A stretch of DNA of 51,237 nt from the NCBI RefSeq assembly GCF_001039355.2, contig NW_019775336.1:355048-406284 (forward strand), given 5' to 3'. Origin of the DNA: Lingula anatina (Eukaryota > Brachiopoda > Lingulata > Lingulida > Lingulidae). Made by a program: the position numbers and the translations under genes. Shown one piece after another: positions 32,701 to 45,842 of this stretch; positions within the stretch are counted from its first letter, which is position 1, and each line of letters starts with the position of its first letter. The notes under the pieces are model-generated. The model made no database searches, was not told the DNA's origin, and saw only the letters and a list, made by a program, of their open reading frames with translations.

Positions 32701-35700
32701 GCCTGAGATTCATTTTAAGTGATTTAAGAATCAAAAATTGTCCTATGCTACCACAAGCCTTAGGTTTGGGAGCACAGGATGCCCAAATTATGTAATGACT
32801 CAGTTGAGAAATTGTAGGGCTGGTGCTTTTGAAGGGAGACTCTCGTTAGTCTAAAAAGAAAATTAAGTCCTAAAAATATCAAAGAATTTTCATCAGTTTT
32901 CACTACATATTCACAGATGTTTCTCTGGCTAATTTATGACAGAAAAGTGTACCGGTACATTTTACTGGCCTCAGGTAGAGCATAGGCCTACGCCCAAAGT
33001 TTCACTTCAGTCTAATATGGCTATATATGCACATATGCATCAGATAAAACTTTCCTTTTTACCAGCACAGTATACACTTCATTAATATATTCAGATTATG
33101 AAACTTTTGGAACTTGAACCTTCAGACTATTGCTACGCCTTGTTTTTGAAGGGAGGGTGTGTTCAAACCAAATACAGTCCAGTTATTATGCTTTGAATTT
33201 TATCTTATCTTAGTTGTGACAACAGACTGAACATCATCATAAAGCCTTTTTTTTTTACAAATGTCTAATTAGCACTATATTGAGCAGTAAATTTATAGTT
33301 GCCGCTATCGGCTGACCATTTGATCTCCTACCACAACTTAACTGTTTTAACAATTAAAAATCAAAATGTCTCTTCTAGAGATTGACAGGTGTTTATACAC
33401 AATATGCCCATCGGTACCTTTATCAGTTTGTTTTTTTACAGATAATGCGTGACAGCTAGACCAGCCTGGTTATCAGAATGTAACCTGTTTATAGGGATAT
33501 CTCAATCTGCCTGTGGAGACAAATTGCCTTGAGTTTCCAAGTCTAAGTGAATAATTTCTTTACAGGTATTTTAGTCTGTCTGGAACCCTGAGTTTTTAAG
33601 TCCCCATTCCCATATAGACACCATATCAGTCTACATAGATAGATCCAACCCTTTGAGAAATGTACAGTAGATATCTGGTGTGAGGAACCCCCTTAAAACC
33701 ATCCCAGGGCCCCACATTACCTAAAATACCTTTTTATGATATAACCCTAGGGTTTTGGGCTCAATGGGCTCACATCTTTGGATAACGCTATCTGTAATAC
33801 TGCTACAGAGATTCCCAGATTCCTTGTCTTAAATTCTGCACACGGAAAAGAATGAAACGACACCATGTTGTAACTTCAACAGAATATATTTTGCTTCACT
33901 AACAGTTACATGATACAAGTATGACTTCTCTCTCCTTCTATCTCTCCCCTCTCTCTAGATTTAAGTTTACAGATTTTTATACAGAACTTTATCAGTTAAA
34001 CTGTCCATCACATAACTTAAAAACTGATTGGTTACTTCATACACAAGGCCACCTCCTCCAGGTGGGCACTCCCAATAACACCCTGTAATCTAGTTCTAAC
34101 AGATTACTGGCTTCGGAACAAAGGATATTAAAATTTGAACTGCAAGGTGTGAAGCATTATCTGAACAACTTGTAGAACTTGGCTTCCCATGTCTGAATTT
34201 TATCAAACAATGGCTTCCTCTGATTGAGTTAATACAACAACATGTATGAAAGTTTTAAAATTACTAATTACACTTTTTTCCATACTTTGGTTCCTGACAC
34301 TGGGTGCTGCTTTTGGCTGTATGATTATATTATCTACTGTCACAACTGAACTGTAAATGTCTCTTCTATACATTGACAGGAGTTGATTCATGCACTTTAT
34401 ATGCCCAAAACTTCCTTTATCAGTTGGTTTTTTACAGATATTTCAGTCTCTGCCTGTCAGACTAGTTTTTAGAATGTTTATTGTAAACTCTTTGTAGGTT
34501 ATTTATTAAGCTGTCTGCGATAGATAACCTCACGTTTCAATGTCGTATTATATATTCGTTACATAATCCAAATCTGTCTGGGACTGCTTATCCTGAGTTT
34601 CAAATTACTCCATTCCCATAGACCCCATTTCCAGAGATTAGATCGATCTACTTTAGATCGACCTAACTCCCTGGGTGTTCACGCTAAATAGCTGTCAGCA
34701 GAGCGGACACGAAAGTTAATTACCCCCTTACAGCTTGTAGTAGGCGGGACGGACATTTAAGCCGGATTATCTGACAGTAATATAGTGAGATCAATCTAAA
34801 AGCTCTGGGAATACAGCCATAGTCACCATGGGTCTACGTTGATCTATCCAACTCTGCAGTACGTGACTCTCACTGAATGCAATCAGCTTAACTAAGCAAC
34901 ATATGGCTATATTCTTGTTTCCAATGTGCTCATGTACTTATGGGACCGTAGCGATAGTCCGAAGGTTCAATAGTCCGAAGGTTCAATAGTCCGAAGGTTC
35001 AATAGTCCGAAGGTTCATTGGTCCGAATGTTCACTATAGAAACTTCGGACCAATGAACCCGTGATTAAAAATCGCTGAAAATGTTACCACTTTTCGGACC
35101 AGTGAACCTTCGGACTATCGAGACGCCCAAGTACTTATAATCACCCGCTGTTCTGTATTATAATTAATGCTAGTATAGAGCTAAGCGTGCTAATCTGTTA
35201 AACTGATTATATTCAGCGAGAGTCCCTTTTGGAGTTGGATCGAACTATACAGACCGATGGTGCCTGTGGGAATGAGGTCAAAGTCTTCTGTGACTTTGCC
35301 TATAATATCAGCATTCTATTACACCATTTCTGCAAAAATGTGGATGATAAAATTTTAGTGAGCATACAGAAAAGAGGAAAGTTTATTTAACAGAACTGAA
35401 ATTCAGTTCTTGCTCTTGAACTCCTTTTTTGTTTTTTTTTACTCAAAGGTAGCTTAAAATACTGATGCGCTGGGGGATATTTTTTTATCATGATATATTG
35501 CGCATTTATGAAGAAGTTGTTTTTATTTTTTCCTGTCAGTATTGTGCAGCTTGAGCAGTACACTGGCGTCATGGTTTCTGGATTGTGCGATTGCAGAGGA
35601 GGGGACAGAGTACACAATTATTGTAAATATCCATTGAGGACAATTTATTTATTTTTATATTAGGGGTAGACATGTCATTGTCTTAATTTATGTAGTATTT

Positions 35701-35881
35701 TCTTTATTCATATATTTTATTGATTTGTTTATATAGATTTTCATTTTATTATCACTATTTATTTTCAAATTGTTTTATTATTATTATTTTTTTTTATTAT
35801 TTATTTTTTTTTTGTGAGGGGAAGAGTGGAGGTGGAGGGGGAGAGAGAAAAGAAGATGTGCCCCCCCCCCCAACACACACT

Positions 35882-35914
<33 letters not shown>

Positions 35915-36568
35915 ACACATGGACACTAGCTGATCATTGCATGAAACAGCACTATCAGCTGGTCTTTTTACATAATCTCCATAACACCATGTTTTGATCA
36001 TGCAGGAGTTTATTACATGTACAGGTAACTTGGGTTGACACAATGAGAAAATGATAAGAAAATTAGAGCAAATCCACGACAGAATTAAGGCCTTCATTGT
36101 CAGGGGGTGCTATATCTACGTAATTCCATGATGTCTATAGACATTTACGACAGAGCCCAGACATAATGACCTTTGCGATATATTGCATTCCAATTGAGAA
36201 GTTGATTTTTCTTATCAGATTTAATTTATGTCCTGCACAGGGACATGAACAGTGAATGGTGTTATCAGCTACTACTATTACATAATGTCTGAATCAACCA
36301 TGCCTTGGTCATGCAGGGCCCTAGTGTTTCACAAAATAACTGGTCTCCCCAGTCTCACCCGACATATTATAAATCAGTAATAGTCCAATAAAATTAAATG
36401 TAATACACGTTTTATAACAGAAAAGCATGTGTAATATTTCAGACTGCTTCTTTAATTATTTTCAAAATGAAAAACTGACTGTATCATTACGGATTTATAT
36501 GGAACATATAAATAATAACAGACAAATTTTTGGTGTAAAATTTTTAGACTAAAGTATCATTATTTGAT

Positions 36569-36623
<55 letters not shown>

Positions 36624-37190
36624 TATTTTCTTCTTTTTATCATTATATGTTTTATTTTTTTATTTCTTTGTTTATATCAATATATATGTTAGCATCAAGG
36701 TCTCACCTCTCCTCTTCCAATGTCCAAACTTTCTGATTTTTTGCTTTTGGATTTCTTACGGCATGCTATGATCTTCAGTTATTCCTACCTGTTCTCTCAG
36801 GCACCCACTCATTTTTTTCCTTTCTCTTTCCATTTTCCACTCATCACTTGATGTGCTCCACGGAACATCTCAAAAGGCGTTGATCATTTTCCCTTTTCTA
36901 TTTCTGATAGTCCATGCTTCTCACCCGTACTTTTGCATGCTCCACTCTATAGCCTTAGCTAACCTTAATTTACTTTAATTGAGATGTGCTTAATTCTCCT
37001 GCCTTTCATGTACACTTCCTCTGTTTATATTAAGACCACATTTTCGTAACAAGAACAATATATGTGTCCTCACTAAGTACATACTATCACGTATTACAGT
37101 ATGCCTACATGGTAACAATTTCTTACCCTCAATACCAGCACCACAGATTGAGAAATAGGTGCTTTTATTAAATTTGAATCATTGTAAGGC

Positions 37191-37262
<72 letters not shown>

Positions 37263-40200
37263 CAAGTAATAATTAATAAGGCAAGTTCAAGGAAAAGACA
37301 GGGAGGATGTTAATTGCCCATTTTCATTTAGATACAGTGAACTGGAAATGGATCAGAGCTCCAGAAAAATGTGCTAAACAGTAATTTTTTCACACCATTT
37401 CCCCACTTAAAGTACACACATTCAAAGCATGCTGCTTCAATTTGCACTTGTAAACCTATCTTGAGGTTTCTTGCATCTGTGCTTTAAGCTAATACACCAC
37501 AGGCCTTATGCCTTCCTTTAATATTACACACGTGTACATTCCATTGCAATTTCTGAACTTTTTCCCCTTTTTCTAAAAACTACATAATGAACCATTTACC
37601 TCAATATTTCCAGGTTTTATTTATAATGTTGTTATATATTTTTATATCAGATTTATAGTTGTCTAGATTTATATCGAAATTATATATATATAATTCTTTT
37701 TCTTTTAAATTTGATCAATTTAACCTTAAATTCCATGTCAACAACTTCAATAACCCTACCTATATATACATTTAGGCACTTCCTCAGCACTGTTACTTTA
37801 AGTATTGTGAAACATTAAGTTCCTTTGTTAAAGTCATAAAAATTAATTATATATATAGCTACCAATCAAAATTGATTCTTAATAGAGATAAACAATAATC
37901 TGAAAACATTAGCAAATTATACAGAAACAAACCAGTGATCGTACCTCTTTTGTCTGCAGCTTCATTTTATGAGAGGGTTCCCTTGAAAGTCTCTATATAG
38001 GGCTCTGTCCCCTTTGCTTTCAAATTGTAGTATGGTATGTGCAATCTGTGTGTTTGCAACCAGTAACAGGGAACTCAGATAGGGCTTCTACTGCTGGCAC
38101 TTGTGTTAAAGCAACGTACAGTCGCTTTGTTTGCCAAAATTAAGATCCTTTTGGTTATATAAACTTTACCTGAACCCCAATGCCTATAACATGCTTTTAA
38201 TTTTAATTAAAAGATGCCAATGAGCAAATGTTTCCATTTTCATAGGAACTAGAAAAATTAGGGAAGAAATGCACAGAAACTTTAAATTGGCTTAAGCCAA
38301 TTTAATTAATATTGAGTGTTAAAAATGAATTTCTGAAAAATGTTTTAGATTTTGAAGGTCAGACATTTCTGCTGAAAAATATTTAAAAAAACAGAAAGAA
38401 AGAAAGTTTTTCCTTTATTTAACTTCACATTACAGGCCCCTCTATAATAATAATAAAAACGGTACATCTCTTTAACTACCGCACTGTTTACATTACTAAA
38501 GGTCATATTGACCCAGATGGGGGGTGAGGTACAGGGGGTGGGGGGGGGGATGGAACGAACCGCCCTTTATGGCGGGAAAAGGTTCCGTTCTGGGAAAATT
38601 TGATCTAGATACATGGGGGTGTAATTCATGGTAAAATGTCCACTTTTCAAAAGAATTTATAGTCCCTCCTTTGAACTGTTTGCTACTATAGGCTCCTAGA
38701 AGCTAGTTGAGTGGTCAGTTCAGGGCCGTAGCCTCCAGGGGAGCAGGGGGGGAAAGGTGAAAAAAAAATTGCAAAGTTGATATCAAGTCTGTGAGAAAAT
38801 GCACTCATGGCCACTAGACAATCATCCACCTCCCACACCCTCCCCCATCGGGGGCTTTGCCCCTTCGTGTCCGCTTACTGCCCCCCCTGGCATTTTGCTC
38901 AGGCTACGGCCCTGCAGTTAGTTACTAGTCTACCACTCTCGTGCATAAGAGATTGTGTGAAAGGTCAAGTCATTGTCAAGTCAGAATGAAAAGCAATGAA
39001 ATATGTGTTCATTGGCAGCAATGTTTGTTTCAAAGCACATGTAAATAATAAAAATAAATTAAGAAAACAATGAAACTGGGAAGTAAAAATCAATGGGGTG
39101 GTTTGAGAATGAACGGTTTTTAAATTTAAAAATTTTATGTCTGCCAAAAAGGTAATCAAAATTACATATCCTATAAGTCACTACATATCCCAAATTTGTG
39201 TTTTGAACTGTAAATCAACCCCCCCCCCCCCCCCCGGGATCTGTCATAATGCTAAACAAATGCTCAACTTAAAAAAAAAAAAAAAACACTTAAAACCATG
39301 GGATATCAAAACATATGAGTCCCATATGTCAATCAATGGAAATTTAACTTGCCTACATAACTGTACTGATCTGCACTGGATTTAACGTATATACCTTTGT
39401 TGTATAAATTCAGTGCTTTAATTATTATTATTTTATTTATTTTTTTAATTTAATTTTCTATCTGCTGTATGGGACCCTGTAAATGTTTTCAATATTGTTG
39501 AACCCCCTTCCCTCCCCTCCCCCCCCCCCCCCAAGCCCCTTAAAAAAGAAATAAATGTAATTTTCTTGTAATGGGGTTTTCATCATCCTGATAAAGATTC
39601 TTCTGTTTCAGGTATGTCAATGTATACCTATCCACCTGATGAATTATGTTTATAATGTGTTTAATAAACATTATGCTGGACAGTTTGCTGCTGAAGAATG
39701 CAGCATGAACATGCTAAAGTTAACCCTTTCACATGCACTGGCCAGTGGTTCTATATACAATACCATTATCTCCACAGCAAATAGGCAGTGGACAAACAGG
39801 GACGTGCACAGTGAATTTTCTTGACCTACCTAACTTCTATGCGAGTCTTGCTGAATGCAATCAGATTAATTAACTGACTATAATACACACACTTAATTAT
39901 TCCTGGCATTGGCAAAAATAGTAAAGATGGTGATTATTCGAGAACATTGGAAACATGAGGAAGCATGTTGGAGACTGTTCATCTGATTACATTCAGTGAG
40001 AGTCCCTGTGGAGTTTGCTTACATAAGCTAGGTTGACAAAATTCATTACAAACAGTCCGTTAGGGACCATTCCCAGAGTCAATCGTACTAACTGTAGATA
40101 AATCTATCTCCAAGAGGATTCTTGCTAAAATGTAATCAATTTATAGGCAGCTTAGATGTCTGGCACACCTACTTGTTTAGCAGCTTCAGTAGGTGTGCCA

Positions 40201-43200
40201 GACATCTAAGCCGCTTAAGCTGAAAGCAATTTAGTGAGAAAACCCTTGGTGATACATATATATGGGAACTCAGTCTCAGATATAGTATGAGATAAAGTCA
40301 TCTTTCAACAGGTTATCAAGTTCATATGTTACCCTCGATTTCTTAGAACTTTGATAGATTACATGCACAGGAGAGAGAACATTTTATTTTGAAATCATTA
40401 CAATGGATCATGGGTACATTTCCCATATATATTATTTTGATTAATCAATGATTTTAATAAATGAATGAATATCAAAGACATTTCGTAGTGGAAAGAAGGG
40501 TGAAGTTTATACATGTACAGTCAATATCAATTAATCTACAAAGAGGAGCATCATATGTGAAGAACTCTCTGGCTTAATTCATTTTAACCCTCAAAAGCTA
40601 CATTTTCAAAGTTTGCTCTATGTTTAAATGTGGTATGTGCTTTCTGAATTCAAAACTTTTTTCTGCAAGTGTTAATAGTGTATAAGCATGTACATGCTAA
40701 ATGTAATTTTTGGCTGTTGTTAACATAATTTGCAGTCTTACCTTGGCTAGTAGAGGAGGTGATGTCTCCTCTGTGTCCTCCATGTTGGCCTCTAACACAG
40801 GGGAGGATCCAGGACTTTATACTAAAGGGGGCATGAGGATATTTTTTTTTCCCTCATCTTTGTAAACAAAATATAATAGACAAGGACAATTAATTTACTG
40901 TATTATATATATGTTAGACACGGGGATGAAAAAAATGTTTGCTTTTTTCCCATTTTAAGTTGTAATAATAGCTATTTTTTTTGGGGGGGGGAGAAAAAAA
41001 AGGGGGAGAAGGGGTACCTTCACAGCAATGCTCCCCCCCCCCGGATATGTCATCGTACAAGTGAGTTGGTGTGGAGTGAAGACTGTAACTCATATGTAAT
41101 ACAAATACACAATTACATAAGCTGGTTCATATGTTACACATACCTTTAAGCCGTCTATTATTGAGCAGATATATGATCATTCACGTAATCGGACATCCCA
41201 TCCCCCTATCCTTCTGCTCTCTCCTTTCACACAAAGAGACTGTTGATGGGTCCTTTAGCCAGATTAGCCTATGGGGCATTCAGAACAAGTTGATTCATGG
41301 ACTAACAGATCCAAGGACTAAATATGGCTACTCACTAAAAAGCAGTGCTGACTCAAGGGCGGATGCAGAGGTACCCAGATAGCAAGCATACGTTGGGCCA
41401 ACGTAGGGGAATCGTTGGTTTGTTGGCACATAGTTGGCGTTGGTAGTAATACGTTGGCCCAACGTTGGCCCAACCACATCATAATATGCACAACATAACT
41501 GCAATATGCTCACGTTGGCCCAACGTTGGGCCAACGTGTGCATATTTGTTGCATACGTTGGCCTCACGTTGGGCCAACGTATCCAATTAACAACTCAATA
41601 GAAATGAATAATGTTTCTGTTATAATAAAAATGTTTCTGTTCACAACTGAGAATCACATGTGCTTATCNGGGTATTTACTGACAGTCTTCCAAATTATCT
41701 TTGTTGATTCATCCTCCAATTTTGACCGTCTTCCAACAGAAAAAAAATAGATACCTGTCAATGTTAACTTGAAAATCTGACTGTCTTCCGGAAGACCCAG
41801 AAGACGGCCTAAATCTGCCCCTGTGACTAATCCTGTGATGGCCTCCCTGCCTTGACATGGGCCATCAGTGCAGGGGCATTACAATTAAACCTCGGAGCTG
41901 AGATTTAATCCCTTCAATGGCACGTGTGGAAGTTGAGAGACCAAGAGGGGATTAAGTGGCTTGATTTTAAGTGGGGTCTGCCATATTTAGTCAGCAGATC
42001 AGTTGGTCCAAGGATTATCTGTTCTGAATGCCCGAGCTCTATCTCAGTTAACACATTACGCCACTATACTTACCAGTGGCAGCTAGGCTGGCTGGCTTCA
42101 CTGATTGACTGACTGCAATGGCTGACTGATTTAATGACTAAGACCCCATTCCCAGAGATTAGATCAATCCAACGAGATTGACCTAACTCCCTGGAGGTTC
42201 ACGCTAAATAGCTGTCAGCCGAGCGGGCACAAAAGTTAATTACCCCCTTACAGCTTGTAGTAGGCAGGACAGACATTTAAGCCAGATTATCTGACAGTAA
42301 TCTAGTGACACTCCCCACGGGGATAGATCGATCTTAAATCTATGGGAATGCACCCTAACTCATTGGCTGGCTGACTGGCTGATTAATTGACTCACTAAAT
42401 GAATGACTCAAGATAATTAGAAATGACTGATTATAATTGGCTAGAAAACAGACTGACTGGCTGACTAGATAATGGACTAACTGACTAGAGCATGCACTGA
42501 CTGACTGTAGGATGGACTGACTGAGTGAATGTCTAACTGACTGGCTGGCTGGCTGACTGACTGAAGGAAAGACTGACTGACTGGCTGACTAGAAAATGGA
42601 CTAACTGACTGGAGGATACACTGACTGACTGTAGAATGGACTGACTGAGTGAGTGAGTGAGTGACTGACTGACTGACTGACTGACTGACTGTAGGATGGA
42701 CTGACTGACTAACTGACTGGATGACTGACTCACTTACTAACTGACTGACAAACTTCCTGGCCCTGTTTAACTAAAAAGGTTAATAAAAATAGCAAGTCTA
42801 AGAAGAAAATTCTTAAATACTATTTATTCACAATACTTACACAGCTCTGAAATTTTTCTTCCATGAAGATCCTGAATGAAGAAGTACAGGCTTAAACGGG
42901 CTTCCCCTTTCAAGCCAATTACAGGTATGTCCTTAAGTTAACTGTGCTATGCCGATCTACATGTCAAGACATATTAAATTGATCAGATATTTGTCCTCAT
43001 AATCCCCTCATTCTATTCACTGGAACTCCAGCATAGATTCTATTATTACCCCAAATCCTAAGGGAAAATTAAAAAGGCAATGTGGAAATTATACTTATCC
43101 CATTTCTGTTTTTAATATCCTGCCTGGTCTGATGAAGTTCATAGCCCAGGTGACATGAATTGATTCTCATTTCAATCTTTTGAATGAGATAATTGCGTGA

Positions 43201-44312
43201 AACCACAGGAGATGTGATTTATTCATTTATTTATTTTATTTTATTTTAATCGATTCTGTTCTTTTCTGTTCTACTCAATTCTTGTCTATTCTATTTTTAA
43301 GAAGGGGTGGCTGAACATGTGTGATTTTTTTTTCTTCTTATCTTGAACGTATTCTCGTCAGTCCATGTCATTCTCTACCCAGACTTGGTTTGATCACATT
43401 AATGAGCCACTTTTTTACACATCTGAGAATAAACACATGGGATTCCTATTCTACAACAATTCCAGATCCAGCCCCAACCCGCTCCCCTGATCTTTGTGAG
43501 AACCCCTCCTCCGTCCAATAAAAGCAGTATGAAACAAGCAAATGAGAAAAAATCAAGCAGTGTTTCCATCCTGTGCCCTACATATTTTGGTAAAATTCCC
43601 CCTTGTCTGTTATTCAATCGCCCCCTCCCCACCCTATTCTTGCCCCCCTCCCCCTCCCCCAACACACACACTTTTTTACTTACATTCCTGTCAACTAGCT
43701 CTCCTGGTATTATTTGTATGTCTTGTACCTGCCAACAAAAATAAAATAGTTATAACAGGGAGATAAAGTGTATTTTGAAGTCATTTTATTTCAACAATGT
43801 GCGTTTTTGCCTTTGACAGATCAAACAACAAACTGCTAAATACTACAGTGGCGGATTTAGGGGGGTCAGGGGGGGTCGACGTCCTCACCTCCCCCCCTTC
43901 GATTTCTGATTTAAAAACGCACCAAAAAAACGTCTAGCTGAATCATAGATCTAAGCCTTACCAAATGACGACATTTGCTCTCCAAAATACCAATTTTTTT
44001 GCCCTCCAAAACACTAAATTTTTGTCCCGAACCTAACGCCAAGGGTTGAGGGTCGGCCTCGCAATGAGAACTCAATCTAATATTCCAGGAGTGAAAAGTA
44101 TTCGCTTTGGTAATAGTGGTGTTTCCAGTGACCTTCTCGCGACCTCATTAAGTTTCTCTGAAACCCAGGGTGCTTTACCTGGTCTGGCGAGTGAGTTTCA
44201 GAAAGTGGATACCAATAAATATGTAAAATTCATGAACTATTTTTGCATGCTATATGATCAAAAATGTCAAAACGGTACTCACTGTCATGATTTTCAACTT
44301 ATTTTTTTATTT

Positions 44313-44357
<45 letters not shown>

Positions 44358-45461
44358 CTAAGAAATACTCACGCTGTCTCCCTTTTCAAAAGCCGGATTT
44401 TCTGCCATACTTCTCTTTATCCTTTCCTTCTATTTCTTCGCTTTGTCTCACCTTAATAATAATAAAAAAATAAATTAATTTTTTTTTCAATCCCAATACC
44501 TTGGAATCATTGCCGTAATGGCCCTCCTGATATTTTTATAGTAAATTTGTTTGTGCCCTTGGAGACCGAAGAGGCGGAATATAAGCAATATGTCAGAATA
44601 TCAATGCAGTTGAATAGTTCAGTCAGAACCGTTTCTTTTGTGAAATTTGATGTTAATAAAATGATACCAGGAGCTTATCATTCCACAGTCATTTATCTCC
44701 CTCAAAGTATTAGTTCAGTGGTGGTGACACTTCTATTGTCCAGTGTGTGTAGGACGTAGACACCTACACATTTCCTTAAACCACGGCTAGCGCGTAGAAC
44801 AAAAGACTCGGCCGTGCTGTATTCAACATACAAGCACGTCATGTACGAGTGCGTTCCACGGTCTCTTGCACTACTAGTGTAGTAGCCAATCAGAGGCCGT
44901 GGTTTAAGCCAGATACAACACTCGTCGCCGAGCTGTACGTGAAAATTACTCGTGTATTGTCTCGCCTGCGGCTCGCCAATACACTCGTAATATTTCACGT
45001 ACAGCTCGGCGACTCGTATTGTATCTATCACTTATATGCGCACAGAGGCGTGACAAGTCCATTCACGTGCGATCAACCGTAGAGGTCACCTTAGAACACA
45101 GTATGAGACATCTCCTCAAAAGAAGTTCAACGTTTCACGTTAACGAGGGTTTTTTCGGAAGTTGAAATACTAAAACCCTCTTAACATTGGACGGAGTCCT
45201 TTCTGCGTCCTCTGTGCGACCACGACACTGACATCGCTGTGGTCGTAGAAAGGAGGCACAAGCATCGCTTTGGTTGCAGAATGAATCGTTCAATGATTAG
45301 CCAGTTGTCAGCACGTTAAATTATTATTTTTTTCCTCTCAATCAGGGCCGTATTACGGGACGCAGAAAGGACACCGTCCAGTGTAAAGGGGGGTTTAAAA
45401 GACGTAACATTTCAGAACAGTTGTCTTTCAAGAGACTTAATTATTTCTTCTTTATTATTTT

Positions 45462-45499
<38 letters not shown>

Positions 45500-45795
45500 C
45501 AATGTAGTAGTAGTAGTTGTAGCAGTATGCAACATTCATATTTGACGGGATATTCAGAATGAGCAAATTCAATGACGGCGAGCAACCATTCAAGAGCAAA
45601 AGAAAAATCACTGTTCAAAGAGTAATATACAGACATGTCACCTGGAAAAAATCTTCTGACCCTTTTCACATAGCGCGGTATACTTAAGCTAGGGCCCACC
45701 AAACAGTCGGGTGGTTCTGTTAGAGCATTTATTTACAATATATTTGTGGGAGTTGGGAGTTTCTTCAGCTGTAGGGCGACAGAACGGGTGTTTGT

Positions 45796-45842
<47 letters not shown>

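Larger units (their letters stand above)
34609..35282. mobile_element. Family B MITE interrupted by two other elements
   Basis: The left end CATTCCCATA-GTCACCATGG and right end TGGTGCCTGTGGGAATG are inverted copies. The next block GATCTATCCAACTCTGCAG pairs with the right-hand TTTGGAGTTGGATCGA. The element is split by a family A copy at 34621-34818 and a family C copy at 34942-35130. The uninterrupted length would be about 270 bases. Confidence 0.7.
30934..37944 (-). other. SLC23 intron: MITEs, a decayed retroelement and microsatellites
   Basis: Seven kilobases without a gene. They hold family A elements (32115-32344, 34621-34818), a family B element (34609-35282), a family C element (34942-35130), a diverged direct duplication (33330-33610 and 34335-34615), (CA)n, (TTTA)n and (TA)n(GA)n tracts, and a decayed reverse-transcriptase fragment (about 36700-36960). 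Confidence 0.7.

Noticed and set aside
34953-35032. Direct repeats that might look like a CRISPR array
   Set aside because: The 16-base units are back to back with no spacers, the genome is animal, and the array is the end of a transposon with a target duplication.
37994-38000. TATATAG upstream of the MKLQTKE candidate exon as a TATA box
   Set aside because: It is only about 30 bases from the ATG, which would leave almost no 5' UTR.
42533-42733. Ser-Gln-rich open frame
   Set aside because: It is a read-through of the GACT tandem array.
44046-44456. 136-residue open frame on the plus strand
   Set aside because: Its end is the ATT microsatellite read as poly-Tyr, and the earlier part matches no family I know.
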